A stretch of 48,998 bases of DNA from an uncultured Prevotellaceae bacterium (GCA_902799455.1 CADCAX010000008.1:1-48998); one strand, 5' to 3'; counted from the stretch's first letter, positions 22,281 to 32,808 are shown. Numbers and translations: made by a program. The notes: generated by a model not told the origin, from the sequence alone.

Positions 22281-25224
22281 ATTTACAATATACCTTACCG
22301 TCAATGATGTAAATGCCCCTTTCAGGGATGTCAGACAATCTGCGTCCCATGAGGTCGTAAATCTTGCCTTTACGTTCCACCTGCGGTTTAGTATTGACAC
22401 CTTTTATGTCGGTAACATTATTGACATAATCGTCAGTAGCAGCCTCCAACGTGGTTCTCGCTGCATCAACCTCTGTTGGAACAGACGACAGGAACGTGAG
22501 GGCCTTTTCTGCCTCAAGGATTGCGGCTTCGAATGTGGCTATCTGCTCTCCCGTCCTTTGACCGCGATATTCCTCCAGAGCCGTCAATGCTGCCGCACAC
22601 TTTCTCGTAAACTTATGCAGAGCCGTCTCCAAACCTGATACGGGAGTCAAAGCCGTCGCGAGACGCATATCTTCAGTACTATAGCACGTAAACGAAGGAA
22701 TCACAGTCCCTGCAGTTGTCTCCTCAAACCTTCTGCCAGTACAAATATACTGACTTCCATCCGTAGTGATATTGCTAAATGTTCCGATATAGTTTGGGTT
22801 AGCAGTATTTTGCGTCATATCTTTCAGAGCATATACCTGAACATTCTCTGCTGATAATTCATCTAAACCATATACTACATGGAAGAGATATTGCTTACCA
22901 GCCTCTATCGTAGCATTGTATATCTCTGTTTCGGTAGCAGAGTTGAACTGTCTGGCAAGCACACCATACGGCGTCGACATAGTAAATGGTAACACGAGAG
23001 GATTCCAATAGTATACAGATGCCGTGCATGGCGTACTGTTTATATGACAGGTCGCTTTCTTGGCAGTAAATGTTTCTATCGGATCATAGTTGCTTCCAGA
23101 GTATAGTTCAACATCCTCACACTCGCCATTAACGACAATGTTTACACCTTTCACGTTTCTGTCAGCAGCGAAATACATAATCGCATTGGGATTCTCGGTT
23201 TTGAAACCATCCGGCATTCTACCACTGTAATTGCGGAAGTCATAGCTGGTAACAGTGGCATCAGCAAGGATTTCTGTTAACAATGATTTTTCATACGACG
23301 TGCCGATAACAGAGACATAACTGCCTTCACGCTTGATTTCAAAGTCTTTGCCCGTCAAGGTGAAGAATACAACACTGTCTGCATTCTCTTCATTATACTT
23401 CAGAACATAGGATGTTTCTGACATATAGTTCTGCACCAGATTGTTTATGGATGCTTTGTACAAAACACCTACTGACAGATTGTCTATTTCGTATTGCAAA
23501 GCCTTGGTATCACCGACTTTGAAAAGGCTGTCGCGATTTACCTGAGTATCAACCGTCGTGCATACACCGGTCTGTTCATCAATGGATGAGATAATTGCCG
23601 TGAGTGCCGGCATACAAACAGTAGAACCGCTATTGTTATTGCTTACCACAGCAGACATCTGCACCATCGAACCGCTTGGAACATTATACACCTTTCGGAT
23701 AACTTCTTCTCCACCATACATAAATGTCTTCTCTGTACTACCGTTATTCTCCACAGCAACGTATTCCATCAAAATATTCAGCCTGGAGTTCTTCAACTTC
23801 ACCGGTTCCTGAGTTTTGTACAGAACACTCATGTTTTTGTCCGTTACATAGAGATATATAGAAGTTTCTGAAGCCACCAAGTCTGCTGAATATTCAACAG
23901 AACTTCCCTTTTCCAACTTCACATCGAAAGAAGCGAACGCATCGCTCAATTCCATGGTTGAAGGGAATTCAGAAGCCGTGCTACAGAACAAATACAGGCC
24001 GTCAATTGCCATAGAAGAATTATTCTGAACACTGAGCTTTATAGGATTCTTGATGTTACGATACATCGTTTCGTTAACAGAAGTTATCTCAAATGTTCTG
24101 TCAATATTCTGCGAATACAGCTGATATACCATCTGCTGATGGTCTGGTCTGCCGGCCATAGCGTCACGCTTATCTGTTTCGGCCATCGTCCAATAGCCGT
24201 CGTAGCCGTCTCCCCATCCAAGGTTGATATGGAACAGATTGCCATTTGTCTTGTAACCATCAACAACGTATGCATGACCGTCCCAGTTTTCCTTTTTTAT
24301 ATTATAAGAAGAGTAAAGTATCGGTCTTCCCTGTACAAGATCGCTGATAACCATATTTTCCCATGCACTCTGGGAATAGTTATCCTTCTCAACATACGAA
24401 CCACGCGTCATGCCAATCTGGTTCTGGAATACATCTTGCATATTATATATATATCCTCCCGTGCTAGCACCATAGGTAAGCCAAGCACTGGTTCCCATCA
24501 AGACGACAAGACGGGCCATTGCAGCATTACCGGCAGACGTAGTACTTCTGTCAGCCATCTTTTCCCATTCAAAAGGCGTACCTTTCTTGACAATGACAGT
24601 AGTAACTGGAGCATCACCATAGCCATAAGTGGGGGTATCATACTGTGACACGGCATTCAGACCCTCATTACGCCAGTAATAGGCTATCTGCGATGCTGCC
24701 GTTGCCACACATCCAGTCAACGCCCTGCCGCCACCGTCACTACGCTGGGGGCAAAGATTGTTCCACGGGCTACCTTGTCCCCAGTGGCAGGTGAGCAGCG
24801 GTTCTATATCCTTATCATAGGTGCTTGCAGTAACAGAAGAATAAGGTCTGTTCACACCTCTTGCCTGCGCATCTTGTACGGCCTCAGCATAGTGCTCAAT
24901 AATAGCCTTCAATGCCGGTGGCAAATTTTCCTCATCATAGTCACCGCCCTCGGTATATCCTATGATATCCGGCAAGCAGTTATCACCAGAAACAACGACA
25001 AAGCCCTCGCCCTCACCGCGAGAAAAAATGTACAACGGCTGTGACTCGGTCGTAGTAGCGGTTTTCGATACACCTCTCATAGCTCTTGCCATCGAACTCT
25101 TAACCTTAATGTATGGCTGAGCCTTCTTCCAAGCCTCACTCGGAGTAATTTCATCAGCAATAGCCGCCTGAGCAATAAAGATAATACTCAGGAAGAGTAT
25201 GCTCTTTAATAATAGATTCTTCAT
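22279..25224 (-). CDS. C10-family cysteine peptidase (interpain/streptopain-like), secreted
   Basis: A 981-residue exported protein. Signal peptide at 1-23 (MKNLLLKSILFLSIIFIAQA), a propeptide at about 24-145 typical of the family (GEGEGFVVVSGDN), and a catalytic domain with Cys172 (RALTGCVATAAS) and His317 (WDGHAYVVDGY), then HINLGWGDGYDGYW. The roughly 600 residues behind the protease domain are mainly beta-sandwich-like and could bind substrate. The last 30 residues (YDLMGRRLSDIPERGIYIID) resemble the sorting domain used by type IX secretion in Bacteroidota. It is a likely extracellular protease; substrate is unknown. No C10 inhibitor gene is adjacent. It ends in the bidirectional terminator. 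Confidence 0.9.
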   Translation of the reverse strand: MKNLLLKSILFLSIIFIAQAAIADEITPSEAWKKAQPYIKVKSSMARAMRGVSKTATTTESQPLYIFSRGEGEGFVVVSGDNCLPDIIGYTEGGDYDEENLPPALKAIIEHYAEAVQDAQARGVNRPYSSVTASTYDKDIEPLLTCHWGQGSPWNNLCPQRSDGGGRALTGCVATAASQIAYYWRNEGLNAVSQYDTPTYGYGDAPVTTVIVKKGTPFEWEKMADRSTTSAGNAAMARLVVLMGTSAWLTYGASTGGYIYNMQDVFQNQIGMTRGSYVEKDNYSQSAWENMVISDLVQGRPILYSSYNIKKENWDGHAYVVDGYKTNGNLFHINLGWGDGYDGYWTMAETDKRDAMAGRPDHQQMVYQLYSQNIDRTFEITSVNETMYRNIKNPIKLSVQNNSSMAIDGLYLFCSTASEFPSTMELSDAFASFDVKLEKGSSVEYSADLVASETSIYLYVTDKNMSVLYKTQEPVKLKNSRLNILMEYVAVENNGSTEKTFMYGGEEVIRKVYNVPSGSMVQMSAVVSNNNSGSTVCMPALTAIISSIDEQTGVCTTVDTQVNRDSLFKVGDTKALQYEIDNLSVGVLYKASINNLVQNYMSETSYVLKYNEENADSVVFFTLTGKDFEIKREGSYVSVIGTSYEKSLLTEILADATVTSYDFRNYSGRMPDGFKTENPNAIMYFAADRNVKGVNIVVNGECEDVELYSGSNYDPIETFTAKKATCHINSTPCTASVYYWNPLVLPFTMSTPYGVLARQFNSATETEIYNATIEAGKQYLFHVVYGLDELSAENVQVYALKDMTQNTANPNYIGTFSNITTDGSQYICTGRRFEETTAGTVIPSFTCYSTEDMRLATALTPVSGLETALHKFTRKCAAALTALEEYRGQRTGEQIATFEAAILEAEKALTFLSSVPTEVDAARTTLEAATDDYVNNVTDIKGVNTKPQVERKGKIYDLMGRRLSDIPERGIYIIDGKVYCK

Positions 25225-25259
25225 ATATGATTTATTCCTTATGGTTTACCTCTTACTTC

Positions 25260-26426
25260 TTACCTCTTCAAAAACCTGCAATATTCGCTTGCCGCGAGTA
25301 GGAAGGCACCGGTGCCGAAGTTTGATGTAGAATTCTTGTCAACCACCTGACCTGGTATCGCCTTCTCGCCTATCGGCTGCACATATCCGATGGTGTTATC
25401 AGGTTGCAGGGCTATGGTAGAAAGATATTTCCACGCCTTACCGGCTGCCTGTATATAGGTCTTGGGAAGGTACCCGTTATTGATACCCCAAAATAATCCG
25501 TAGCACATCAGAGCCGTACCACTTGTCTCGTAGCCTGGAGCCTGCTCAGGGTCGAGGATGGAGCGTGTCCAATAGCCTTCCGACTGCTGACAATCGACAA
25601 GAGCCTTGGCAAGTCGCTTGTAGGTCGCAGCTATTTCCTTACGATATTTGCCCTTCACTTTTTTGCCCTGTTTCTTTGCCGCATCAAAATCCTTTAGCAC
25701 CTTGGCAAAGGCAGCTATCACCCAACCGTCACCACGTGCCCAGAAATCCTTCTTGCCAGCACGGGTAGTATGTTTAGGATATACATATTTGCCATCACGG
25801 AAATACAGGCCCGTCTCGTTGTCATACATTATGCTGTTGGCATACTTCCAGTTGGCATACATCTTATCAAGATATGCCTCATCACCCGTCAGAAGATACA
25901 TCTTCGTCATCACAGGCATAACCATATACAGGGCATCTGCCCACCACCAGTAGTCATCAGCCGAGGAATAGGCCTCGTAGGACATCACTTCCCTTGCCCT
26001 TGCAATCCACAACTCCAGGGGAGCAGAACTGAAATTATACAGGTCAATATACGTCTGGAAACATATCTGCCAATCACCGAAGAGCACATGCTGAGAATCT
26101 TCGCCATAGTTTTTGTAAGTCCACCTTGAAGTTTCCTTTTCTGTAGCCCCCAACCATGCATTTCTCTCTGCCCATGCGAAAGAATAGTCATACCATGCCT
26201 GTGTCTTCATGAGGTCATAAGCCTCCATGTTACCCGTATGGTATACGGCATTGTCCCAGAAAGCGCTGAGCCCTGCCTTGGTACCGCCATATTCAGGGGC
26301 CCCATGCGACTGCTGCCAAGCATCATTGACACGGGTAATGATTTTCATTACTTCTGATTTCTCATCTGCAAAAACAGAAAGAGAGGTCATGCAGCAAACG
26401 ACTGCGCATATTAATATCTTTCTCAT
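25260..26426 (-). CDS. GH105 family hydrolase (unsaturated rhamnogalacturonyl hydrolase-like), secreted
   Basis: A 388-residue protein with an N-terminal signal peptide (MRKILICAVVCCMTSLSVFA). It has an alpha/alpha barrel: TMADDYWWWADALY-type helix here reading SADDYWWWADALYMVMPVM, and the catalytic-type Asp in FWARGDGWVIAAF, as in YteR-like GH105 enzymes, which cleave unsaturated galacturonyl-rhamnose. The ATG at 26426 was preferred over an upstream in-frame ATG because it gives a signal peptide. It lies between the C10 protease and SPFH genes, on the same strand with gaps of 35 and 41 bases. Pectin breakdown products are the probable substrate. Confidence 0.87.
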   Translation of the reverse strand: MRKILICAVVCCMTSLSVFADEKSEVMKIITRVNDAWQQSHGAPEYGGTKAGLSAFWDNAVYHTGNMEAYDLMKTQAWYDYSFAWAERNAWLGATEKETSRWTYKNYGEDSQHVLFGDWQICFQTYIDLYNFSSAPLELWIARAREVMSYEAYSSADDYWWWADALYMVMPVMTKMYLLTGDEAYLDKMYANWKYANSIMYDNETGLYFRDGKYVYPKHTTRAGKKDFWARGDGWVIAAFAKVLKDFDAAKKQGKKVKGKYRKEIAATYKRLAKALVDCQQSEGYWTRSILDPEQAPGYETSGTALMCYGLFWGINNGYLPKTYIQAAGKAWKYLSTIALQPDNTIGYVQPIGEKAIPGQVVDKNSTSNFGTGAFLLAASEYCRFLKR

Positions 26427-26467
26427 GGGAATATTTTCTTGATAATTATCGGGGAACCTCCCCATTA

Positions 26468-27388
26468 CTATTCTGCCTTAAACAAATCCTTTATGCCACC
26501 GATGGCGCCCATCATATTGGATGCCTCATACGGTAGGTAAACCGTCTTTGTATCATTTCCGGTAGCAATATCCTGCAATGCCTGGATATACTTCTGCGCC
26601 AAGAGGTAATTGGCAGGATTGGTGCTCTTGCCCACAGCCTCCGTAATCTTATCAATAGCAATAGCTTCAGCCTCTGCCTTACGGATGCGAGCCTGTGCCA
26701 AGCCCTCTGCCTGAAGGATGGCGCTCTGCTTCTCACCCTCAGACTTCAGAATGAGACTCTGTTTCTCACCCTCAGAGGTAAGAATAGCTGCACGCTTGTT
26801 ACGCTCTGCCTGCATCTGCTTCTCCATTGCCTGCAGCACAGAAGCTGGAGGAGTGATATCCTGAAGCTCAACACGATTAACCTTCACGCCCCACTTATCG
26901 GTAGCATCGTCAAGGACCTCACGGAGCTTGGTGTTGATGGTATCACGAGAGGTAAGAGTTTCGTCAAGTTCCAACTCACCGATGATATTTCTCAGCGTCG
27001 TCTGCGTCAACTTCTCAATAGCATTGGGAAGGTTATTGATTTCATATACACTTTTGAAAGGATCTACTATCTGGAAATAGAGCAATGCATTTATCTCCAT
27101 CTGAATATTATCCTTCGTGATAACATTTTGGCGGTCAAAATCATACACCTGCTCGCGGAGGTCTATAGTATTTGTCAGCACATACCTGCCACGATGTTGC
27201 GCAATCATCTCCTTAGCCTTGTCAATAAAGGGGATGATGATATTTATTCCAGGTTGAAGCGTACTGTAATACTTTCCGAGACGCTCGATAATCTTTGTCT
27301 CAGACTGGGGAATAATCACTATAGTCTTTTTTAAGACGATTACTGCCAAAATAATGATGACAACAAGAAAAGCAATACCAAATTCCAT
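26468..27388 (-). CDS. SPFH/band 7 (stomatin-like) membrane protein
   Basis: A 306-residue protein with one N-terminal TM helix (AFLVVIIILAVIVLKK) and an SPFH domain (IPQSETKIIERLGKYYSTLQPGINI, then TKDNIQMEINALLYFQIVDP). A long coiled segment rich in Ala/Glu/Gln (MEKQMQAERNKRAAIL, QAEGLAQARIRKAEAEA) follows. It forms membrane microdomain complexes in the family (QmcA/YbbK type). It stands next to an NfeD-like gene, a conserved pair across bacteria. Confidence 0.92.
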   Translation of the reverse strand: MEFGIAFLVVIIILAVIVLKKTIVIIPQSETKIIERLGKYYSTLQPGINIIIPFIDKAKEMIAQHRGRYVLTNTIDLREQVYDFDRQNVITKDNIQMEINALLYFQIVDPFKSVYEINNLPNAIEKLTQTTLRNIIGELELDETLTSRDTINTKLREVLDDATDKWGVKVNRVELQDITPPASVLQAMEKQMQAERNKRAAILTSEGEKQSLILKSEGEKQSAILQAEGLAQARIRKAEAEAIAIDKITEAVGKSTNPANYLLAQKYIQALQDIATGNDTKTVYLPYEASNMMGAIGGIKDLFKAE

Positions 27389-27404
27389 AATCCTTATTAT
27401 ATGT

Positions 27405-27848
27405 TTAGTTTATTTTTACTGTTAAAATAGTACTCTGGCGACTTACCACCGTCACCGACGAGCCTTTCGGGATGGCCTCACCGGAAGCTGAAATACTACG
27501 CCATTCATCACCGGCAATCTTCACATATCCATAACCGGAAGCAGGCACATCAGCTGAAACAACACCCGTGACACCTATCAAGGCATCAGCATTACTCTGG
27601 CGCTCATGCTTATTATGAAGACGCGCCACCAGAGATGGCCTGACGAAGAATACGCACAACATCGACGCCAAAGCCCAGAACAACACCTGCAGCCATAGCG
27701 GAGCGCCACACAAATCAAACACCATTGACACAAGAGCTCCAATAGCAAAACATATGAAATAGAGATCACCACTGTTGAGCTCTACGATAAGGCAGACGAT
27801 GCTGACCACAATCCATGCCAGCCACAGATTATTAAATACCAGTTCCAT
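27405..27848 (-). CDS. NfeD-like membrane protein
   Basis: A 147-residue protein. Two or three TM helices (WLAWIVVSIVCLIVEL, LYFICFAIGALVSMVFDL, WLQVLFWALASMLCVFFV) lead to an OB-fold-like C-terminal domain (ALIGVTGVVSADVPASGYGYVKIAGDEW and KGSSVTVVSRQSTILTV). It is 16 bases upstream of the SPFH gene and overlaps the MlaF end by 17 bases. NfeD proteins assist SPFH partners. Not the fused protease form. Confidence 0.88.
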   Translation of the reverse strand: MELVFNNLWLAWIVVSIVCLIVELNSGDLYFICFAIGALVSMVFDLCGAPLWLQVLFWALASMLCVFFVRPSLVARLHNKHERQSNADALIGVTGVVSADVPASGYGYVKIAGDEWRSISASGEAIPKGSSVTVVSRQSTILTVKIN

Positions 27849-28599
27849 TTTGAATATCTTTTACTTTCTTGAACAATTCAGATGCAAAAACAAGTTCGTT
27901 GAGGTCCTTGTTCGTCGAAGTCATAACCTTCGTCTTATCCCCTTCCCACTCTTTCTTGCCACGACATATGAAGATAATATTGTCGCCTATGCCGAGCACG
28001 GAATTCATGTCGTGGGTATTTATGATTGTCGTCATGTTATACTCTACCGTAATGTCATGCAACAGTTCGTCAATCACCAATGACGTCTGAGGGTCAAGGC
28101 CAGAGTTCGGCTCGTCGCAGAAGAGGTATCTCGGATTTAGCGCTATGGCACGTGCTATCGCCACACGCTTCTGCATTCCTCCAGAGATTTCTGCAGGATA
28201 CTTCCTACCGGCATCGGAAAGATTTACCCTATCAAGGCACTCCTGAGCACGCCTCTGACGATCACGTAACGTCATGTTGGAGAACATATCCAGTGGGAAC
28301 ATCACATTGTCGCGAACCGTCAGCGAATCAAAAAGAGCAGCCGACTGAAACAGCATACCCATCTCACGACGCACATGAGCCTTGGCACGTTTGTTCATTG
28401 CCACAAAATCACGGCCATCGTAAAGAATTTCACCCTTCGTGGGGGTAAACAATCCAACCAGATTCTTCATCAATACCGTCTTTCCCGAGCCCGACTGACC
28501 GATAATAAGATTCGTCTTGCCATTCTCAAAAACAGCATTGATGTCCATCAGAACATCCTTATCCTCAAAAGACTTATATAAATGTTTTACTTCTATCAT
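27832..28599 (-). CDS. mlaF: ABC transporter ATPase of the Mla (phospholipid transport) system
   Basis: A 255-residue ATPase with Walker A GQSGSGKT (34-41), the signature ISGGMQKR, Walker B LFCDEPNSGLDP and H-loop INTHDMNS. The MlaF family maintains outer-membrane lipid asymmetry by moving phospholipids between membranes. It overlaps mlaE by 4 bases. No MCE-domain gene (MlaD) is next to it. Confidence 0.9.
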   Translation of the reverse strand: MIEVKHLYKSFEDKDVLMDINAVFENGKTNLIIGQSGSGKTVLMKNLVGLFTPTKGEILYDGRDFVAMNKRAKAHVRREMGMLFQSAALFDSLTVRDNVMFPLDMFSNMTLRDRQRRAQECLDRVNLSDAGRKYPAEISGGMQKRVAIARAIALNPRYLFCDEPNSGLDPQTSLVIDELLHDITVEYNMTTIINTHDMNSVLGIGDNIIFICRGKKEWEGDKTKVMTSTNKDLNELVFASELFKKVKDIQNGTGI

Positions 28600-29342
28600 G
28601 ATAACAATTGTGTCAAAAAGACATCAGCGAAAAGGATTAACACACTAGAAGACACTACAGCCGAGGTAGATGCCTTACCCACCTCTACCGAGCCGCCCTC
28701 AACCGTATAGCCGCAGAAAGCAGACACGCTGGCTATGATGAAAGCAAATACCAGACTCTTGATAATTGACATCCACACAAACCATGAATTAAAAGCATGC
28801 TGCAAACCGAGGGTCAAATCATCCGGAGTAAGAATATGACCTATATATGCCGTAGCATAAGCACCGACGATGCCCATCACATCCGCAAATATCACCAATG
28901 CCGGCATCAGTGTCATGAGTCCCATTATCTTGGGCGCAATAAGGTAGTTCGCACTATTTACCCCCATTATGTCAAGAGCATCAATCTGCTGGGTAACACG
29001 CATAGTACCGAGTTCCGAAGCTATATTTGAGCCCACTTTACCTGCGAGGATAAGACACATAATGGAGCTGGAGAACTCCAACAGCATAATCTCACGCGTC
29101 GTATATCCGCTGACCCAGCGAGGCATCCACGGTGACTGAATATTCAGTTTCATCTGAATACAGATTACAGCACCGATGAAAAAGGATATAAGAAGTACGA
29201 TGCCGATAGAATCGACACCCAATGATGCCATTTCCTTAACATATTGCTTCCCAAACATGCGCATACGGTCCGGAATAGCAATAGCACGCCACATCAGGAC
29301 GAGATAGTTTCCAAAAGTTTGTAAATAATTAATCAAAAACAT
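28596..29342 (-). CDS. mlaE: MlaE-type permease of the phospholipid ABC system
   Basis: A 248-residue polytopic protein with the MlaE family core (MASLGVDSIGIVLLISFFIG, LLEFSSSIMCLILAGKVG, AYATAYIGHILTPDD). The ATG at 29342 was chosen because the in-frame codon 17 residues upstream would lie within the promoter (29364-29393). First gene of a unit that continues into mlaF and the NfeD/SPFH pair. The absence of MlaD, B and C neighbours in this window is noted. Confidence 0.88.
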   Translation of the reverse strand: MFLINYLQTFGNYLVLMWRAIAIPDRMRMFGKQYVKEMASLGVDSIGIVLLISFFIGAVICIQMKLNIQSPWMPRWVSGYTTREIMLLEFSSSIMCLILAGKVGSNIASELGTMRVTQQIDALDIMGVNSANYLIAPKIMGLMTLMPALVIFADVMGIVGAYATAYIGHILTPDDLTLGLQHAFNSWFVWMSIIKSLVFAFIIASVSAFCGYTVEGGSVEVGKASTSAVVSSSVLILFADVFLTQLLS

Positions 29343-29363
29343 AGTAAATATACACTTGCGATG

Positions 29364-29393
29364 CAAAGATACAATTAAGTGAGCAAAAACCAA
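29364..29393 (-). promoter_or_regulatory. Promoter of the mlaE-mlaF-NfeD-SPFH unit
   Basis: Minus strand TTG (plus 29391-29393), 19 bases, TATCTTTG (29364-29371). The mlaE start is 22 bases downstream. Confidence 0.75.
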
Positions 29394-29444
29394 ACAAAAT
29401 AGGAAATATTATGCACTATTTATTATAGATTTTCACTCTTTTTT

Positions 29445-29474
29445 TTGTCATTTCACAATTTTTCTATATCTTTG
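29445..29474 (+). promoter_or_regulatory. Promoter of the GtrA-like gene
   Basis: TTG (29445-29447), 19 bases, TATCTTTG (29467-29474). The start codon at 29516 is 42 bases downstream. Confidence 0.75.
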
Positions 29475-29515
29475 CGTACAAATTTGACAGAAATTATCGT
29501 AATAATACGCCATTT

Positions 29516-29962
29516 TTGAAGACTAAAGCAATCTTTCACCAACTATTCAGCAACGAAACGGACAACTGGATAACACAGTTGTTCAGGTACACTATTGTGG
29601 GAGGCATCGCCTTCTGTGTGGATTACGGATTGCTGTACATACTGACAGAATTTATCCACTTCCACTACCTCGTATCTGCCACGATATCATTCCTGGCAGG
29701 CCTGGTGGTAAACTACATCCTCACAACATGGTGGATATTCAGACACCACAAGCTGTCCAACAGAACCGCAGAATTTATCATCTACGGCATAATAGGACTC
29801 ATCGGTCTTTTGTTCAACAACATACTGATGTACTTTTTTACGGACATACTACATCTTCACTATATGTTCTCCAAACTCATCACCGCAATACTGGTCATGG
29901 GATGGAACTTTTTCGGAAGGAAAATCATACTTTTTAAGGACAACACATCTAAAGACGTGTAA
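29516..29962 (+). CDS. GtrA-like membrane protein
   Basis: A 148-residue protein with four TM helices (YTIVGGIAFCVDYGLLYILT, ATISFLAGLVVNYILT, IIYGIIGLIGLLFNNI and ITAILVMGWNFFGRK). GtrA-type proteins are thought to flip polyprenyl-linked glucose or other sugars. The start is TTG at 29516 (MKTKAIFHQLF), since no ATG lies in reach. It opens a three-gene run with an FAD oxidoreductase and a GT-C protein. Confidence 0.85.
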   Translation: MKTKAIFHQLFSNETDNWITQLFRYTIVGGIAFCVDYGLLYILTEFIHFHYLVSATISFLAGLVVNYILTTWWIFRHHKLSNRTAEFIIYGIIGLIGLLFNNILMYFFTDILHLHYMFSKLITAILVMGWNFFGRKIILFKDNTSKDV

Positions 29963-29965
29963 GAT

Positions 29966-31519
29966 ATGAAGAAAGCTATCATTGCAGGAGCAGGTCCCGC
30001 AGGACTGACAGCCGCTTGTGAACTACTTGGGCAAACAGACATCCACCCAATCGTAATGGAAAAGAGTGATGTCATTGGCGGTATCTCACAGACAGTGGAA
30101 TACAAAGGCAACCGCATGGACATTGGCGGACACCGTTTCTTCAGCAAGAGCCAACGTGTGACAGACTTCTGGCAGCACCTTATGCCCTCGCAGGGAAAGC
30201 CCTCAAAGGACGACATCCTCATAGGACGTGAGGTTGAGACAAGCAAGGGCGGCCCTGATCCGGAGACAGTCGACAGGGTTATGCTGCAACGTGGAAGGGT
30301 TTCAAGGATATTTTATCTGCGTCATTTCTTTGACTACCCCATATCACTCAAATGGAGGTTATTCACAAACATGGGTATATGGCGCACCGTCAAGGCCGGA
30401 TGTGGATATATCGCTGCCACGATTCACAAGAGAAAGGAAAATTCTTTGGAGGATTTTTACATAAACCGTTTCGGAAAGCCCCTGTATAGTATGTTCTTCG
30501 AAGACTATACGGAAAAGGTATGGGGCATACACCCTTCCAAACTAGGTGCTGACTGGGGAGCACAGCGTGTAAAAGGTCTCTCAATACTGACGGTACTGAA
30601 AGACATGATAACGAAAACTATCGGCACAAAGGGTAAGAAAGAGGTTGAGACATCGCTGATAGAGTCCTTTGTATATCCGAAGTTGGGACCAGGTCAATTG
30701 TGGGAAACAGCCGCCCAGGAAATAACGGACAATGGTGGAGAGGTAAGGATGGAGCAATGTGTAACCAACATACACATAAACGGAAACGTTGTGGATTACG
30801 TAGAAGTTACTGACAAGACGGGAACCGTAACAATGGAAGAGTGTGACTATTTCCTCAGTTCTATGCCGTTGAAGGACCTTATTGCTGCCATTTCCGGAAT
30901 CGAAATACCAGAAGACGTAAGGAAGGTTGCCTTGGAATTGCCCTATCGTGACTTCATAACCGTAGGCATCCTGGCCAAAAAACTCTCAATGAAGAACGAA
31001 ACCCATATGGCGACATACAAGAACCGCATCCCTGACACATGGATATATGTCCAGGAACCTGACGTCAACGTGGGACGTCTGCAGATATTCAACAACTGGT
31101 CACCATATCTTATAAACGACTATGAAAACACCATGTGGATTGGAATGGAGTATTTCTGTTCTGAAGGAGACGAGTTATGGAATATGCCAAAAGATGATTT
31201 CATCAAGATGGCTATTAAGGAGCTGATATCCATAGGATTCATAGAAGCCGACGATGTGCTTGATGCCACACAGGTAAAGATACAGAAGGCATATCCAAGC
31301 TATTTCGGCAGTTACTATGAAATAGATAAGGTTAAGAACTTCCTTGACAAGATAGAAAATCTCTACTGTATCGGGCGCAACGGCCAGCACAGGTATAACA
31401 ACATGGACCACTCCATGCTCACCGCAATGGAGACCGTTGACATCATTAAGAAAGGCATTCACGACAAGTCCTCCATATGGTCTGTCAATACCGAGGAAGA
31501 ATATCATGAAACCAAGTAA
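29966..31519 (+). CDS. FAD-dependent oxidoreductase of the UDP-galactopyranose mutase / amine oxidase superfamily
   Basis: A 517-residue protein. The dinucleotide-binding site is [18 protein letters not shown] at the N-terminus, followed by [16 protein letters not shown] and [10 protein letters not shown], typical of the superfamily that includes UGM and protoporphyrinogen oxidase-like enzymes. C-terminal [21 protein letters not shown] completes the FAD site. Substrate not identified; its place between GtrA and GT-C genes suggests a sugar nucleotide or lipid-linked sugar. ATG 29966 is 3 bases after the previous stop. Confidence 0.82.
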   Translation: MKKAIIAGAGPAGLTAACELLGQTDIHPIVMEKSDVIGGISQTVEYKGNRMDIGGHRFFSKSQRVTDFWQHLMPSQGKPSKDDILIGREVETSKGGPDPETVDRVMLQRGRVSRIFYLRHFFDYPISLKWRLFTNMGIWRTVKAGCGYIAATIHKRKENSLEDFYINRFGKPLYSMFFEDYTEKVWGIHPSKLGADWGAQRVKGLSILTVLKDMITKTIGTKGKKEVETSLIESFVYPKLGPGQLWETAAQEITDNGGEVRMEQCVTNIHINGNVVDYVEVTDKTGTVTMEECDYFLSSMPLKDLIAAISGIEIPEDVRKVALELPYRDFITVGILAKKLSMKNETHMATYKNRIPDTWIYVQEPDVNVGRLQIFNNWSPYLINDYENTMWIGMEYFCSEGDELWNMPKDDFIKMAIKELISIGFIEADDVLDATQVKIQKAYPSYFGSYYEIDKVKNFLDKIENLYCIGRNGQHRYNNMDHSMLTAMETVDIIKKGIHDKSSIWSVNTEEEYHETK

Positions 31520-32756
31520 AGATTTACTGATAATCTACAGCCTCGCTATTCTCGAGGCCATACTGCTCCTCATCGGTCCTGGGGCAAAATACATGAATGA
31601 GATCGACACCCTCTCCTACATGGATGCATGGGAAGTCTTCTCCGGTGGCAATATCGACCTGCTTCGCACCCCCGTATATCCCGTCATCATCGGAATCCTC
31701 AAGGAACTCTTCGGCATACCCGCATGTTACTGGGTAACCGTTTTCGTACAACATATTGTCTATCTCCTTTCCATCGGCATATTCCACAGCACCATCAGCC
31801 GTTTCGTAAAATCTGAACGCATCAGTTTCTGGATAACCCTGTTCTATGCCATTTTCCCCGCCTACACCTTCAACAACAACTGGATACTCACCCAGTCCTT
31901 TGCTATAAGCGGCAGCGTATTCCTTATGTATATGATTGTAAAGCTGCGGGAAAAACCCACCATCATCAACGGCAGTCTCTTTACACTCATTCTGATGTTC
32001 CTTCTGTTTCTGAGGCCCAGTTACCTCTATCTCCTGCCAGTACTTGCAGTAACATGGTTCCTGTGTTTCCTCGAGAAACAGCGCAGAGCAGCAACCATCG
32101 GATTGGTAGGAGTATTCATAACAACCACCTGCGCCCTCTGCTACATGAAAGCCTTTGAGCGCCAACATGGTCTGTTCGCATTTTCCGGAATAGGAGTAAA
32201 GAATCAGTTTTCCATAGCCCAGGATGCAGGCTTTATCAACAGCAGTTCCCAGTTAGTTACCGATTTCAACACCATCTACGCCGCCATCTATCCCCTCCAT
32301 CACAACTGGGCAGAGGCAGACAGATACTTCTATGCAAAGCATAGTCTTTCCGAGGTAAACGATACTGTTACTACAGCCTTCCGTAAAGATCCCGTCAGAT
32401 GGGCAATATTCTGTTACGACCGCCTTTGCAGAACGGCATTAGAACCCCTTACCGAACTTTTCCAGATACGCTACCAAGGACAGAAGATACACATCATCGG
32501 CCCACTGGTCAACAGTGTCTATGTCTTCATACTACTTTATACCATCCTGCTCATACAATGGATAAGAGTAAGAAGAAGAATCCCCTGGCTCTCATCCTTT
32601 CTTTATATGTCATTAGTCAGCAACATCATAACAACAATCGTCGGAGCCCCCTATGGAGCCTATCTGCTCCCCGCTACCCCATTCTACCTGTTATTGCTGG
32701 GACAATTCCTTCGCCACCTCAGCTTCACCCCCACAAAAGATATTGAATTAAAGTAA
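31506..32756 (+). CDS. Polytopic membrane glycosyltransferase, GT-C (ArnT/PMT-like) type
   Basis: A 416-residue protein with 10 or more TM helices. After the first helix ([18 protein letters not shown]) an acidic loop [14 protein letters not shown] recalls the catalytic Asp loop of the GT-C/PMT class. C-terminal helices run to about residue 400. ATG 31506 was preferred because it starts a TM protein directly ([13 protein letters not shown]), with a 14-base overlap with the FAD gene. It would transfer a sugar from a polyprenyl-phosphate donor across the membrane. Substrate unknown. Confidence 0.72.
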   Translation: MKPSKDLLIIYSLAILEAILLLIGPGAKYMNEIDTLSYMDAWEVFSGGNIDLLRTPVYPVIIGILKELFGIPACYWVTVFVQHIVYLLSIGIFHSTISRFVKSERISFWITLFYAIFPAYTFNNNWILTQSFAISGSVFLMYMIVKLREKPTIINGSLFTLILMFLLFLRPSYLYLLPVLAVTWFLCFLEKQRRAATIGLVGVFITTTCALCYMKAFERQHGLFAFSGIGVKNQFSIAQDAGFINSSSQLVTDFNTIYAAIYPLHHNWAEADRYFYAKHSLSEVNDTVTTAFRKDPVRWAIFCYDRLCRTALEPLTELFQIRYQGQKIHIIGPLVNSVYVFILLYTILLIQWIRVRRRIPWLSSFLYMSLVSNIITTIVGAPYGAYLLPATPFYLLLLGQFLRHLSFTPTKDIELK

Positions 32757-32808
32757 GAGGTGAGAGTTATGAAAATACTCTAAAAAAAAATAAAAGTTTT
32801 ACTTTTAC

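Noticed and set aside
31524..32168. Minus-strand frame of 214 codons
   Set aside because: Antisense to the GT-C gene; no domain or start signal.
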